NCBI GenBank assembly: GCA_030654015.1
Contig: JAURYI010000108.1
Coordinates: 1 to 64,000 of the forward strand
Direction of reading: 5' to 3'
Length of the DNA stretch: 64,000 bases
DNA from: Methylococcales bacterium
GTDB lineage: Bacteria; Pseudomonadota; Gammaproteobacteria; Methylococcales; Methylomonadaceae
Below, piece by piece: positions 51,858-61,945 of this stretch. A program made the translations under genes and the position numbers. Every line of letters starts with the position of its first letter. Within the stretch, counting starts at the first letter, position 1. The notes under the pieces were generated by a model. That model was not told the DNA's origin, searched no databases, and saw nothing but the letters and a program-made list of their open reading frames with translations.

Positions 51858-52766
51858 ATGGACACCATAACACCCTCTGCTAACGGCACTATTATGATAG
51901 TAGATGACACGCCCGCCAATTTGGCATTATTGTCCGACACCTTGTCCGAAGCCAATTACCGTGTACTGGTAGCAACCGACGGACTGTCTGCCATTGAACA
52001 AATTGACTATTTAAAACCCGATATTATTCTGATGGATGTGGTCATGCCGGGGATAGATGGCTTTGAAACCTGCCGTCGCCTGAAAGCCGATCCTGTCACC
52101 TGCGATATTCCGATATTATTTATGACAGGCTTAGGCGAGCTGGATAATTTATTGCGCGGTTTTGGTGAAGGCGGACTGGATTACATCGTCAAACCCATTC
52201 GCCCGCCCGAAGTATTAGCCCGAATTGAAGTGCATCTGGCATTAGCCCGCGCTCGACAACGTGCTGAAAACGCCTTACAACACAGCCCATTTTGCGCCAT
52301 TGCTGTCGATGACCTCGGTACTATTACATGGCTAACACCCGCCGCAATTATCCTGCTAACCGAGTCTTTACCTGATACCGAATTAAGCGTAGGCAATTTA
52401 TTACCTAAACCGATATTAACTTGGTTTAACAGCAGCCGCAGTATTGCCGCAGAAGAATACCGCAGTTCTGCTGGATTCAATATCAAAATGGCTGCCTGCC
52501 AAAATGCAGGCGAATATTTATTGTTATTAAAAAAATGCGCCAGTGAATGGAATTTGGAAGCTCTAAAAGAAACTCTGGGTTTAACATTTAGAGAAGCAGA
52601 AATATTAATGTGGATTTCACGCGGTAAAACCAACAAAGAAGTCGGTTTAATACTGGAAAGCAGTCACCGCACCGTCAATAAACATTTAGAACATATTTAC
52701 GAAAAACTCGGTGTTACCACCCGTGCCGCCGCCGTAGCAATGGTATTGCAACGCACGGGAACATAA
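51858..52766 (+). CDS. LuxR/NarL-type response regulator
   Basis: A 302-residue regulator: receiver domain (residues about 12-128) with MIVDDTPAN, phosphoacceptor Asp in DIILMDVVMPGIDG and Lys in DYIVKPI; a central PAS-like segment (about 145-225); and a LuxR helix-turn-helix (about 238-300) with LTFREAEILMWISRGKTNKEVG and RTVNKHLEHIYEKLGV. It should be phosphorylated by the preceding hybrid kinase and bind dyad sites such as that at 47520-47553. It is most plausibly an activator of the urea operon; this is inference. Confidence 0.9.
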   Translation: MDTITPSANGTIMIVDDTPANLALLSDTLSEANYRVLVATDGLSAIEQIDYLKPDIILMDVVMPGIDGFETCRRLKADPVTCDIPILFMTGLGELDNLLRGFGEGGLDYIVKPIRPPEVLARIEVHLALARARQRAENALQHSPFCAIAVDDLGTITWLTPAAIILLTESLPDTELSVGNLLPKPILTWFNSSRSIAAEEYRSSAGFNIKMAACQNAGEYLLLLKKCASEWNLEALKETLGLTFREAEILMWISRGKTNKEVGLILESSHRTVNKHLEHIYEKLGVTTRAAAVAMVLQRTGT

Positions 52767-53262
52767 TACCAAGCTGGTTCTGTCTCCAACATCACGGATT
52801 TACATTCTGCTTCGCTTTAGGTGTTTGCAGCGACTTTGTACGCCTTGCGGGTAACGGCGCAACAATGCGCACTCTGAACTGTGTTTCTCCCGCAAAGCCT
52901 GTCCTGAGTATAACCACAGGTACACAGTCGCCTTTCTTAAAATATCGCGTGCCTCCTTCAAACACGCGACTTCTTTCCTAATTGCCCATTTTAAATTAAT
53001 GGTCTCTTCTATTTTTCTAGGCGATAATTAAAAATCACGTTAGAGTTAACGGTTTACATACGTTATAGAAAAACTCGAATACCGCATAGCAGCATCTTAA
53101 TTTCAGTATTATTTGAAAGACAAGTTTTCTAACGAAAAAATTTCGCGAGTAATAAACATCGGGTGCAGGCAAAACCTAAACCCCCTTACGTCTAGCATTA
53201 TATCGGTAGCACTACCAAACATTTTTACCTGTCGGATCGGATTTAATCTATTTAGAATTTAT
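52767..53262. other. 496-bp stretch without a convincing gene
   Basis: Between the response regulator and the cyclase gene. A 7-bp stem TCGCGTG / CACGCGA at 52945-52969 followed by CTTCTTTCC may terminate the response regulator transcript. The frame of the cyclase is open back to 53113 but the extra residues look noncoding. No tRNA, repeat family member or promoter could be identified with confidence. Confidence 0.5.
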
Positions 53263-54648
53263 ATGAACAACAATGCACGATATTTATTACGCAACGCACT
53301 GCATGAGCATGGTATTGACATCATTCATGATGCCGTGCGACTTCAAGCCGTTCTTAATAATTATGCACAAGATCAATTCAAGACCGAAATTTATTTATGG
53401 GTTTTATCTGCAACAGACAATATTCCTGATACGCTGCTAAAAAACAATTCAGACCCCTTCCCCCTTCCATTCAACGTCTTAATCGCCAAGTTAAGCATAC
53501 AACTGCATGAGAATTTTCGCATTGATAAAGCATCTGCTATGTGGACAATTGATAGCTGGATATTCGCGCTTAATCTCACCGTTGCTCTAAGCCTTGTGCC
53601 TATTATTGACAGTAATTTTAAGAGTGGTCGCGAGGTGAAATCGTTAATCAACATAGAACAAACCACCGAAAAACTTGCTGTACTGTTTGCTGATATTTGT
53701 GGCAGCACCTCACTTTACGACAACATCGGTGATGATTTAGCACGTCATTTTACCGCCAACTGCATTAAGACCATGAGTAGTCAAATTGCACCTTATAAAG
53801 GTACACTGATTAAAACCATCGGCGATGAAATCATGTGTACTTTCCCTGATGCCAAAGCCGCGCTAAATGCCGCCTGTGCTATGCAAAATGCGGTAAAAAA
53901 CAGCAGGGAAGATTCAAAACAACCCTTATCCATTCGTATAGGCTTTCATTATGGTGTTGTTATTTGTGAAGCTGATGATGTGTTTGGTGACACGGTTAAT
54001 GTAGCGGCGCGTGTTGCAGGAATTGCCAAAACGGATCAAATCATGACCACTGCCGCAACATTTGCCGCCCTTCCTGCCACATTACAAAATCAAACCCGAC
54101 CCTTTAAAAGTACCAACCTAAAAGGCAAGCAAGATCAATGTGAAATTTACTGGGTATTATGGCAAGAAAATAATGAAGTTCAGCCTTTGCCTCCTACCTC
54201 GCATTACGACACGCACTCTTCTACGCAAGTCATTTTGAAATACATACCCAAAAATACGACCTATAAACAAATTCTACAGTTTATAAAACCCGCGCTAAAA
54301 GGGGGCATATTCAGTAAACCTGGAAAAATCGACCGTATTTCAGTCTTAGCACAAAAGAAAGAACCCTCTAATGCAACGGAGTTCCACGCCATTTTGTCCA
54401 TTCAACCAGACGAAGCGGCTAAAAGAATCATTAATAAACTGCATAGAAAGCAATTAAACGGTCACTACATCGCTGTTGCAGAATATATTGAACGCTCTAT
54501 TCACAATAACAGAAGCAACACCTATACCAAGGGTACATACCCAGAAGGTAATCACTTTATTGAGTGCCGCGATACAACGAAACGCTTTCGGTTAATCACA
54601 ATAGAACAGCTAAAAAATTTTAACTGGACTGAGAATACCGAGGCGTAG
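53263..54648 (+). CDS. Class III adenylate/guanylate cyclase with RRM-like C-terminal domain
   Basis: A 461-residue cytosolic protein from ATG at 53263. Residues 1-105 (ALHEHGIDIIHDAVRLQAVLNNY, then IAKLSIQL and AMWTIDSWIFAL) resemble a helical N-terminal domain found in assorted bacterial signalling proteins. Residues about 135-300 are the cyclase: LAVLFADICGSTSLYD (metal aspartates), KTIGDEIMCTF and GDTVNVAARVAG. Residues about 320-420 have an RRM-like beta-alpha-beta pattern: VILKYIP, ISVLAQ, FHAILSIQ, AAKRIINKL, HYIAVAEY. Such a cyclase-RRM combination is unusual. The substrate (ATP or GTP) is not decided. It is convergent with fhcC; a family B hairpin lies between. Confidence 0.8.
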   Translation: MNNNARYLLRNALHEHGIDIIHDAVRLQAVLNNYAQDQFKTEIYLWVLSATDNIPDTLLKNNSDPFPLPFNVLIAKLSIQLHENFRIDKASAMWTIDSWIFALNLTVALSLVPIIDSNFKSGREVKSLINIEQTTEKLAVLFADICGSTSLYDNIGDDLARHFTANCIKTMSSQIAPYKGTLIKTIGDEIMCTFPDAKAALNAACAMQNAVKNSREDSKQPLSIRIGFHYGVVICEADDVFGDTVNVAARVAGIAKTDQIMTTAATFAALPATLQNQTRPFKSTNLKGKQDQCEIYWVLWQENNEVQPLPPTSHYDTHSSTQVILKYIPKNTTYKQILQFIKPALKGGIFSKPGKIDRISVLAQKKEPSNATEFHAILSIQPDEAAKRIINKLHRKQLNGHYIAVAEYIERSIHNNRSNTYTKGTYPEGNHFIECRDTTKRFRLITIEQLKNFNWTENTEA

Positions 54649-54706
54649 AACCACCGCGCTATTGTAGAATTAATCTCAGTTTGGTTATGACAGGGAACGT
54701 GACTGA

Positions 54707-54735
54707 ACCTGCGAGGTTTTAAAAACCTCGCAGGT
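54707..54735. terminator. Family B hairpin between convergent cyclase and fhcC genes
   Basis: ACCTGCGAGGTTT TAA AAACCTCGCAGGT, a perfect 13-bp stem followed by CTTTATT. This is the bare core of the family B repeat at 3286 and 33366, and it is suited to end transcription from both sides. Confidence 0.75.
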
Positions 54736-54771
54736 CTTTATTGCACACATCAGAATAAAATGGACTGACTA

Positions 54772-55587
54772 TTAGTTTAACTTAACCAACACCTCACCCT
54801 GCCCGATTTCTGCCATATCGCCTGCGTAGCGTTGTACGCGATTAAATCCCACTGACCCATCGGCGAATTTTGAATTTAAGGCTTTAAACGAGTTAAATAA
54901 AATCGGTAAGAATGCCAAGGTGTGCGCACCGCAATCGTTGAAACTGGCGGATAGTTGCGGCGCATTCCAGAGTAATAATGTACCGCGTCGCATCGCGTAG
55001 CCTAAATATCTGCCTGTGTTGCCCATGACGGCGATTGTGCCTGCGGTCATGCGTGAACCACAATAATCGCCTGCGTTGCCTTCGATTAAAATCAAACCAC
55101 GGCGGAGATGGTCGCCCACGCGCTGACCTGCGTTGCCTTTGACTAAAATAATGCCGCCTTTCATACCCATTTTATTGCCGGGTAATGCCGCGCCTAAAAA
55201 ATCGCCGACATTGCCCGACACTTCCAGATAACCATTTTTCATTTCACAGGCGGCGTATAAACCCGCATTGCCTGAGACTTTTATCTCGCCTTTTTTCATG
55301 CTCATGCCTAAATACGCACCGGCATCACCTTCAACAGTAATCGTGCCGCCGTCCAGTTCTTTGCCGATAAAATCCAGCTTTTCAATGCTGTTTTTAATGA
55401 CAATGTTTTGCGCGTCTGAGCCGTCGATAGTGAACAATTCATCGACACGAAATTTACGTTTGCCGCTTTGTAATTCCTGCGCGGCAATGTCGGCAATACT
55501 CAAACCCTGTAACGTTTGACACACTAACGGCGACATATCGACACGTTGCACAGGTTGCGTTTTCAACGTAAAAGTTAATGCGCTCAT
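54772..55587 (-). CDS. fhcC: Formyltransferase/hydrolase complex subunit C
   Basis: A 271-residue protein of the formylmethanofuran dehydrogenase C family. The centre has repeated G-x-x-A-G-x-x-x-G/M units (for example GDAGAYLGMSMKKGEI, GNAGLYAACEMKNGYL) that build a right-handed beta-helix as in GltB C-terminal domains. In methylotrophic bacteria FhcC holds the FhcABCD complex that converts formyl-tetrahydromethanopterin to formate. ATG overlaps the fhcD stop by 4 bp; it is the last gene of the fhcBADC series. Confidence 0.94.
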   Translation of the reverse strand: MSALTFTLKTQPVQRVDMSPLVCQTLQGLSIADIAAQELQSGKRKFRVDELFTIDGSDAQNIVIKNSIEKLDFIGKELDGGTITVEGDAGAYLGMSMKKGEIKVSGNAGLYAACEMKNGYLEVSGNVGDFLGAALPGNKMGMKGGIILVKGNAGQRVGDHLRRGLILIEGNAGDYCGSRMTAGTIAVMGNTGRYLGYAMRRGTLLLWNAPQLSASFNDCGAHTLAFLPILFNSFKALNSKFADGSVGFNRVQRYAGDMAEIGQGEVLVKLN

Positions 55588-56480
55588 GCCATAATCTCCT
55601 GTAAATGAAAGTGGAACGGCCCTAGTTTACCGCCGTAATTACCCGCGCTGATGCGTTCAATGCCCTCTGCCGCGCCCAAATCACACACCGCCTGTATGCC
55701 GACGCGCATGGCATTATCAATATCTTCTTTGGTTAAACCGTCAATGACGATTTCCATCACTGATTCAATATTGGGCGATAAATCGGTTTTAGTTGCGCCT
55801 TTCAAAGTCGGGCAGAATGCGTCATTGGTCGAAGCATTCAGGGTTTTGTATTTAGAACCGACTTTAGACCCAGAACGCACTACGCCACCCGGAAACGGCA
55901 TGATGACATTAGGCATTTTACGCATGGCTTCAATTGCCGCTTCACACGCGGCAAGGGCTTGTGGTTGCGAACGTGCTAAGACCAGAAAGTTACCGCCGCC
56001 AACGGCATTAACTTGACCTGTGGTCGCTTCGGTTAAAAATTCGCCGTCCATGACGGGAATGCGCCAATAACGTTTGCCTGAGATTTTTTTGGCAATTTGA
56101 AAACCGTCACCAAAATAACGCAGGTTTTTACCCAAGGGGATTTTTATGTCGCTGTCTATGCCTGCAAATAACGCGGTCGTCGGTGCAGTCAATACACATT
56201 GTCCCGCACGGGTTTCCAGTTGTTTTGCCAGACCTTTGCCACCCATGGCAAAAATCAATACTGACACCCCTGCCCTGCCGTCTGGGGTTTCATCGGGACT
56301 TAATACCCGCTCAATACCTGCTTCACAACCGCAAGCAATAACAGACGTGGCGAACCCCGTCATGGTTTGCGCGGCTATCATTGCCCATTTTGCATTTTGC
56401 GCGGTAATAATGGCGCGGGTGGCTTTCATCGGAAAAGCCTCCGCGAAGGTTTCATCAATCGTTACACCGTTAATAATCAT
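55584..56480 (-). CDS. fhcD: Formylmethanofuran:tetrahydromethanopterin formyltransferase, FhcD
   Basis: A 298-residue Ftr-family enzyme that moves the formyl group between tetrahydromethanopterin and the methanofuran-like cofactor bound by FhcA. Start MIINGVTIDETFAEAFPMKATR is typical. Further signatures are GFATSVIACGCEAGIE, FPGGVVRSGSKVGSKYK and AISAGNYGGKLGPFHF-like IERISAGNYGGKLGP. Stop overlaps fhcC. The gap to fhcA (358 bp) holds a small membrane-protein gene. Confidence 0.95.
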   Translation of the reverse strand: MIINGVTIDETFAEAFPMKATRAIITAQNAKWAMIAAQTMTGFATSVIACGCEAGIERVLSPDETPDGRAGVSVLIFAMGGKGLAKQLETRAGQCVLTAPTTALFAGIDSDIKIPLGKNLRYFGDGFQIAKKISGKRYWRIPVMDGEFLTEATTGQVNAVGGGNFLVLARSQPQALAACEAAIEAMRKMPNVIMPFPGGVVRSGSKVGSKYKTLNASTNDAFCPTLKGATKTDLSPNIESVMEIVIDGLTKEDIDNAMRVGIQAVCDLGAAEGIERISAGNYGGKLGPFHFHLQEIMA

Positions 56481-56563
56481 AAAATTCCACTCTGTTTAAA
56501 CTTGTAGTTCCAGCATGACTAGCCATCTATGTGAACCATTCAACCTGCTGACTGTGAACAAGG

Positions 56564-56704
56564 CTATTTTTTAAAAATCTCGTTCTTAAATTTCTGCCAA
56601 TATCTCTTAAAGCCTTCCCTATCAATCAAATAATAGATAAACATCAACAACACAGGCCACAAAACAATGAACAATATTTTTGCAATAAGACCAAGAATTT
56701 CCAT
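56564..56704 (-). CDS. 46-residue single-pass membrane protein inside the fhc cluster
   Basis: The frame from ATG 56704 to TAG 56564 codes for MEILGLIAKILFIVLWPVLL and continues with a second hydrophobic stretch MFIYYLI, then a basic tail rich in K, R and aromatic residues (EGFKRYWQKFKNEIFKK). One transmembrane helix of about 22 residues with a charged cytoplasmic-type tail. TAGGAG lies 7 nt before the ATG, the best ribosome site in this part of the cluster, which argues that it is translated. It lies between fhcA and fhcD on the same strand. I know no family; a membrane anchor or small regulator of C1 enzymes is possible. Confidence 0.68.
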   Translation of the reverse strand: MEILGLIAKILFIVLWPVLLMFIYYLIDREGFKRYWQKFKNEIFKK

Positions 56705-56789
56705 GGTAATCTCCTAATTTTGGGGTTGCGTTTTTGTTGAAGACTTTACTCAGTGCGATGGGTCGTAATGAGGTACGATTCAATAAAGC

Positions 56790-56820
56790 AATCCCAGCAT
56801 TTAATCGCTTTGCTGGGATT
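56790..56820. terminator. Stem-loop downstream of fhcA
   Basis: Perfect 10-bp stem AATCCCAGCA / TGCTGGGATT with an 11-nt loop, starting 19 bp after the fhcA stop in the direction of transcription. On the minus strand the tail is GCTTTATTG, weakly T-rich. It may be a partial terminator or a 3' stabiliser splitting fhcBA from the rest. Confidence 0.55.
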
Positions 56821-56838
56821 CGCTTAAACTCATTCAGC

Positions 56839-58500
56839 CTACGACACTTTTAACGGATGCGCCGTTAAACTGCCGCGTCCGTCTTCGGTCATTTCATCAT
56901 CACTGATTTTAAAATTGCCCAGCTTCATGGTCAGATAGCGGTCGAAATAGTCTTTTAAGCCTTTTTCAACGGACGGATCAAAGTCAGGTTTCATAACGTG
57001 AGTCGTTCCCCATTTGATAGACACTACTTTGCCGTCAACCACCACTAATTGACCGTCTTTAAACACATAGTCAGGTTTTTCAAACATTTTTTGTCTATCA
57101 GCATCATTGGTGTAAACGGTAATATCCGCCCAGTTGCCCGCACTTAAACCGCCTCGGTCGTGTAAGCCGATCAGTTTTGCTGCCCCTGCGCGGGTCATGA
57201 TAGCGATTTCTTGTAACGTGTATTCGCGGTCAATGCTTGCCAGCGTGGTCATTTTTTGCGCTTCGGGATGAATGGTAGACAGCACGTCATTACGGAAGGT
57301 TCTATCCATTAATAAGCGGATTAAATGCGGATAGCTGGTAAATGGTGCGCCATTCGGATGGTCAGTCGTTAAGAATATGCGCCAAGGGTCTTCGACTAAC
57401 AAGAAAGTTTCCAAGCCGATTGCCCATTGCAAGGCATTGACAAAATTTTGATCTTTATATTTGAACGGCACAACGCCGCAACCTGCATCACACTCAATAT
57501 CCATCGTCACCCATTTATTGGGGCTGGCGAATTTATTGTTGGCGTGTTGGCGCATACTGTCACCTGATGCGGTGACGGTTTGCCCGAACAGAATCTGCCC
57601 TACGTCGATAGTGATGTTTTTGTTGCGATTCACTGCTTCGGCAATTTGTGCCGCGCCTGAGGAGAATTTTAAATCGCCTTCCGTACCGTAGCTGTGGAAC
57701 TGGATATGCGTTAAGTGCATTGGCAAGCCGCCGATACCTTGAATGGTGTCCAACGTGGTTTGCATATTGCCCGGTACACCCAGATTACAACCGTGAACGT
57801 GTAACGGATGATGCACGCCCAGTTCTTTTACCGCTGTGGCTAACACCTGCAAAATATCACGCGGAGTCACACCGTAATGACTGTTTTGTTCGTCTAAATC
57901 TAACTGACGCTGGTTGAATTTAAACGCATTAATACCACCCGGATTAACCACTTTAACGCCGATGGCTTTCGCAGAGTGCATCGTCCACGCGACATAATCA
58001 TTAATAGCTTTCTGGTCTTTTTTGGCGGTAAGCAGTCGCAGTAAATAATCATCACTGCCCAGCATTACATAACCGCCTTTGTCTAATATGGGAATGTCCG
58101 CCATTTCCATGTGCGCCTGACGGGCGTTAATCGGTAATACCGCAGGTTCAAAACCAGCGGTATAACCCATTTCCGCGTAACGATAGCCCGTCACAAAGCT
58201 GCTGGGCATCGCATGACCACACCCTGAGCGGGTAATATCGCTACGGTGTACGGGGTCTTGTCTGTGGTCTTCGGGGAGTAAAATTCTGGCAATGTTGCCT
58301 TTACCGCCGCCGATGTGCGTGTGCATATCAATTGCGCCCGACATAACCACCTTGCCTTTCAAGTCGTATTCTTTATCGACTTTAAAATCGCCATTGGGTT
58401 TATTGACGATACGTCCGTCTTCGATATAAATATCTTGTTGTTGTCCGTCTATGCCGCTGGCAGGGTCGTAGACTACGCCGCCTGTGAGTTTTATTAACAT
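56839..58500 (-). CDS. fhcA: Formyltransferase/hydrolase complex subunit A
   Basis: A 553-residue amidohydrolase-superfamily subunit homologous to FmdA/FwdA. Metal-binding motif GAIDMHTHIGGGKGN (residues about 54-68), further His residues in HHPLHVHGCN and LTHIQFHSYG, and the Asp in FLTTDHPNGAPF. It carries the polyglutamyl methanofuran-like cofactor and hydrolyses its formyl group to formate. It follows fhcB, with a family A repeat in the 102-bp gap. Confidence 0.96.
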   Translation of the reverse strand: MLIKLTGGVVYDPASGIDGQQQDIYIEDGRIVNKPNGDFKVDKEYDLKGKVVMSGAIDMHTHIGGGKGNIARILLPEDHRQDPVHRSDITRSGCGHAMPSSFVTGYRYAEMGYTAGFEPAVLPINARQAHMEMADIPILDKGGYVMLGSDDYLLRLLTAKKDQKAINDYVAWTMHSAKAIGVKVVNPGGINAFKFNQRQLDLDEQNSHYGVTPRDILQVLATAVKELGVHHPLHVHGCNLGVPGNMQTTLDTIQGIGGLPMHLTHIQFHSYGTEGDLKFSSGAAQIAEAVNRNKNITIDVGQILFGQTVTASGDSMRQHANNKFASPNKWVTMDIECDAGCGVVPFKYKDQNFVNALQWAIGLETFLLVEDPWRIFLTTDHPNGAPFTSYPHLIRLLMDRTFRNDVLSTIHPEAQKMTTLASIDREYTLQEIAIMTRAGAAKLIGLHDRGGLSAGNWADITVYTNDADRQKMFEKPDYVFKDGQLVVVDGKVVSIKWGTTHVMKPDFDPSVEKGLKDYFDRYLTMKLGNFKISDDEMTEDGRGSLTAHPLKVS

Positions 58501-58521
58501 GGTGTTTCCTTAAAACTTATC

Positions 58522-58598
58522 GTAGGTTGGGGTGAGCCTCAAGCGAACCCCAACATTGATGTTGATGAGTTGGGGTTCGCTCACTCACCCCAACCTAC
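58522..58598. repeat. Family A palindromic repeat in the fhcB-fhcA gap
   Basis: 77 bp, GTAGGTTGGGGTGAGCC ... CTCACCCCAACCTAC with inner GCGAACCCCAACAT and GTTGGGGTTCGC arms; the most regular of the family A copies. Ends 4 bp after the fhcB stop codon on the minus strand. Confidence 0.88.
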
Positions 58599-58602
58599 AT
58601 AA

Positions 58603-59859
58603 TTACATTGCCTGTTCAATAGCGTTGAGTACATCCCCCGTACTGGGCAATCCTGAGTCTCTGAGTTTTTTCAGACGTATCGCGACTACGTTATCCATAC
58701 GGTAGGCGTGACCTGCGTGGTCTATTCCAGGTGTACCGACGGGGATAAAGACATCGGGTTCTTTGGCAAAGGTCATGCCTGAGCGTCCGATAACAATCGT
58801 CGGTAAATCGGTTGCAGGTGGTACGGAGTTGACGTTAAACGCTTGTACCCAGACGAGAGCGTCGGCTTCACCGTCTACTAATAACACATTGGTGTCATTT
58901 AAAAACGGGTCGTATTCTGGATAACCACGACTGAAACGGGTTCTGGCAGGGTAGCCTGTTGTCCAGCCACAGACTTGGTTGGCGGTTTGGTCGCCTTCTT
59001 TACCTGCTAGCGGTAAACCTGAACAGCGGGTGGTGTTGTTTAGGTCTTTTATCATTTCGGACAGCGTTTGTACGGTCAATTCCGCTTGACGGTAAGCTAA
59101 CGCGCCCGCTGCCCACGTTACTACGCCGTATTTTGCGGCTTTGAGTGTGTCGGCAATGGTTTGTAAATCAGCAACGGAGATACCGCACACGGCAGTAGCG
59201 CGTATCGGACGACCTTTAACCAAGGCTCTTAAGACGGCAATCACTTCGGGTAAATCTTCAACAGCGCATTCTAAAACGCGGGCTTTTGTGCCGTTGGGTG
59301 AAGTGGATAAATCGCCAGAGGGAGCTTTGCCTAAATAAATAATGTCGCGTTGGCTGGTGTCTTCCATAAACATCGCTTCGGTATTCCACAGATAACGCTC
59401 AAAAAAACGTGGGGCAAAGGCTTCTAAATCGGTGCCGACGACCAGCAACACGTCACAACGGTTTTTAACTTCGGCGAGTGTGGTATTCATCCAGCCTGAA
59501 TCTTGCAGGGCTAAGAAATTATTACGCGCACCTGTAAAATTCATGTTATCAACCACCGCGCCGATGCGGTCAGCCAAGGCGAGTAAACCGCGCATTCCAT
59601 TGACATCGGTAGCACAACCGCCAATCACGGGAAGCTGAGTGTTTTTTAACAGACTTGCCGCGTGGGCAACGGCTGCTTGCAAACTGACCGCTTGCCCTGC
59701 TACGCGCGGACTGGTGTCGGTGATGGCTTGTTCAAACATCGGTGTATTTACTGCGCAGCCACCACCAAGCAGCTTTATTGTGATGCCGTCAACTTGAATG
59801 CTCAAGTCGTCGGTGCCGATGCCGCAAAAAGGACTGGGTACTTCGGTTATTTCAATCAT
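58603..59859 (-). CDS. fhcB: Formyltransferase/hydrolase complex subunit B
   Basis: A 418-residue relative of the molybdenum/tungsten subunit FmdB/FwdB. In aerobic methylotrophs it lacks the N-terminal iron-sulfur and metal-pterin function and is needed for complex stability. Start MIEITEVPSPFCGIGTDDL at 59859 follows AGGG; the open frame to 59931 is not used. Signatures: GGCATDVNGMRGLLALADR, CSGLPLAGKEGDQTANQV and GYPARTRFSRGYPEYDP. It is the first gene of fhcBADC. Confidence 0.94.
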   Translation of the reverse strand: MIEITEVPSPFCGIGTDDLSIQVDGITIKLLGGGCAVNTPMFEQAITDTSPRVAGQAVSLQAAVAHAASLLKNTQLPVIGGCATDVNGMRGLLALADRIGAVVDNMNFTGARNNFLALQDSGWMNTTLAEVKNRCDVLLVVGTDLEAFAPRFFERYLWNTEAMFMEDTSQRDIIYLGKAPSGDLSTSPNGTKARVLECAVEDLPEVIAVLRALVKGRPIRATAVCGISVADLQTIADTLKAAKYGVVTWAAGALAYRQAELTVQTLSEMIKDLNNTTRCSGLPLAGKEGDQTANQVCGWTTGYPARTRFSRGYPEYDPFLNDTNVLLVDGEADALVWVQAFNVNSVPPATDLPTIVIGRSGMTFAKEPDVFIPVGTPGIDHAGHAYRMDNVVAIRLKKLRDSGLPSTGDVLNAIEQAM

Positions 59860-60011
59860 GGTGCTTGCCCTGTGTGAGTCACTGTAATGTATAAGGATAT
59901 TATGACAAATGCGCGTGACATAAGCACACAATCATTCTGTAAAAGACAGTCGGGCTTTACCTGAGAGCAGGCACAGCCCGAACTTGACAAGAATTTGCGG
60001 TATTTTGCGGA

Positions 60012-60479
60012 TTAGCTGTTTCTATGCCAGATTTTACCCAGCCACGATTGCTTTTCCCATGAGCTTTTAACGCCCTGACTGAGCAGAAAAGGGCCGTATA
60101 ATTTATCTTCGTAAAGAATATGATGCTCTAACCATTTTTTCAAAAACATTAATAATTCGGTGTTAACGGTGGCTTCACCCTGCTTGATTTTTTTCTGAAT
60201 ATCCAGCACCTGCGCTTTTAACTCGTCATGATGATGAGTGTGTGATTCTGTACCAGGGTAGTGAAAAATACGGAACAAACTTTCTTCCACCGCAAAATGA
60301 ATCACGGTATATTCAATCAGTTCGTGTAAAATTTCATCCATTACAGTGGCATTGGCTTGATGCACAATGGTTTCATCAAACAGACGATTAATTAAATTAA
60401 CCAACACCTTATGTTGTTCATCAATTTCTTCGATACCCACGCTTAATTCATCGGTCCATTCTACAAACGGCTTTGTCAT
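60012..60479 (-). CDS. Bacteriohemerythrin
   Basis: A 155-residue four-helix oxygen carrier. Start MTKPFVEWTDELSVGIEEIDEQHK at 60479 has AAGGAG upstream. Di-iron ligands: His23-type in DEQHKVL, HFAVEE (HxxxE), THHHDEL (His), and HHILYED (HxxxxD). In methanotrophs bacteriohemerythrin supplies O2 to particulate methane monooxygenase. It lies upstream of fhcB on the same strand with a 152-bp gap, so separate transcription is likely, and diverges from serS. Confidence 0.92.
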   Translation of the reverse strand: MTKPFVEWTDELSVGIEEIDEQHKVLVNLINRLFDETIVHQANATVMDEILHELIEYTVIHFAVEESLFRIFHYPGTESHTHHHDELKAQVLDIQKKIKQGEATVNTELLMFLKKWLEHHILYEDKLYGPFLLSQGVKSSWEKQSWLGKIWHRNS

Positions 60480-60588
60480 TGCTCTACTCCTTACCTTGTT
60501 AATAAAGTGATTGCTGCCATTCGGGCAACGTTCAAAGGGTAGCGCATTCAAGACGAAGTTACACTATAAAATACCATTAGTTTTTTAA

Positions 60589-61884
<1,296 letters not shown>

Positions 61885-61893
61885 ATAGTAACT

Positions 61894-61937
61894 GGAGTGC
61901 AGGCTTTGCCTGCAAATGCAAGCTCTGCTTGCACTCC
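61894..61937. repeat. Family F palindromic repeat, copy 2
   Basis: GGAGTGCAGGCTTTGCCTGC and GCAAGCTCTGCTTGCACTCC arms around a short loop, 9 bp after the serS stop. Related to 43086-43129. It probably also ends the serS transcript. Confidence 0.8.
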
Positions 61938-61945
61938 ACATTATC

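Noticed and set aside
53113..53262. N-terminal extension of the cyclase gene
   Set aside because: The 50 added residues are low in conservation-like pattern and begin with no ribosome site; the ATG at 53263 opens directly into the recognised N-terminal domain.
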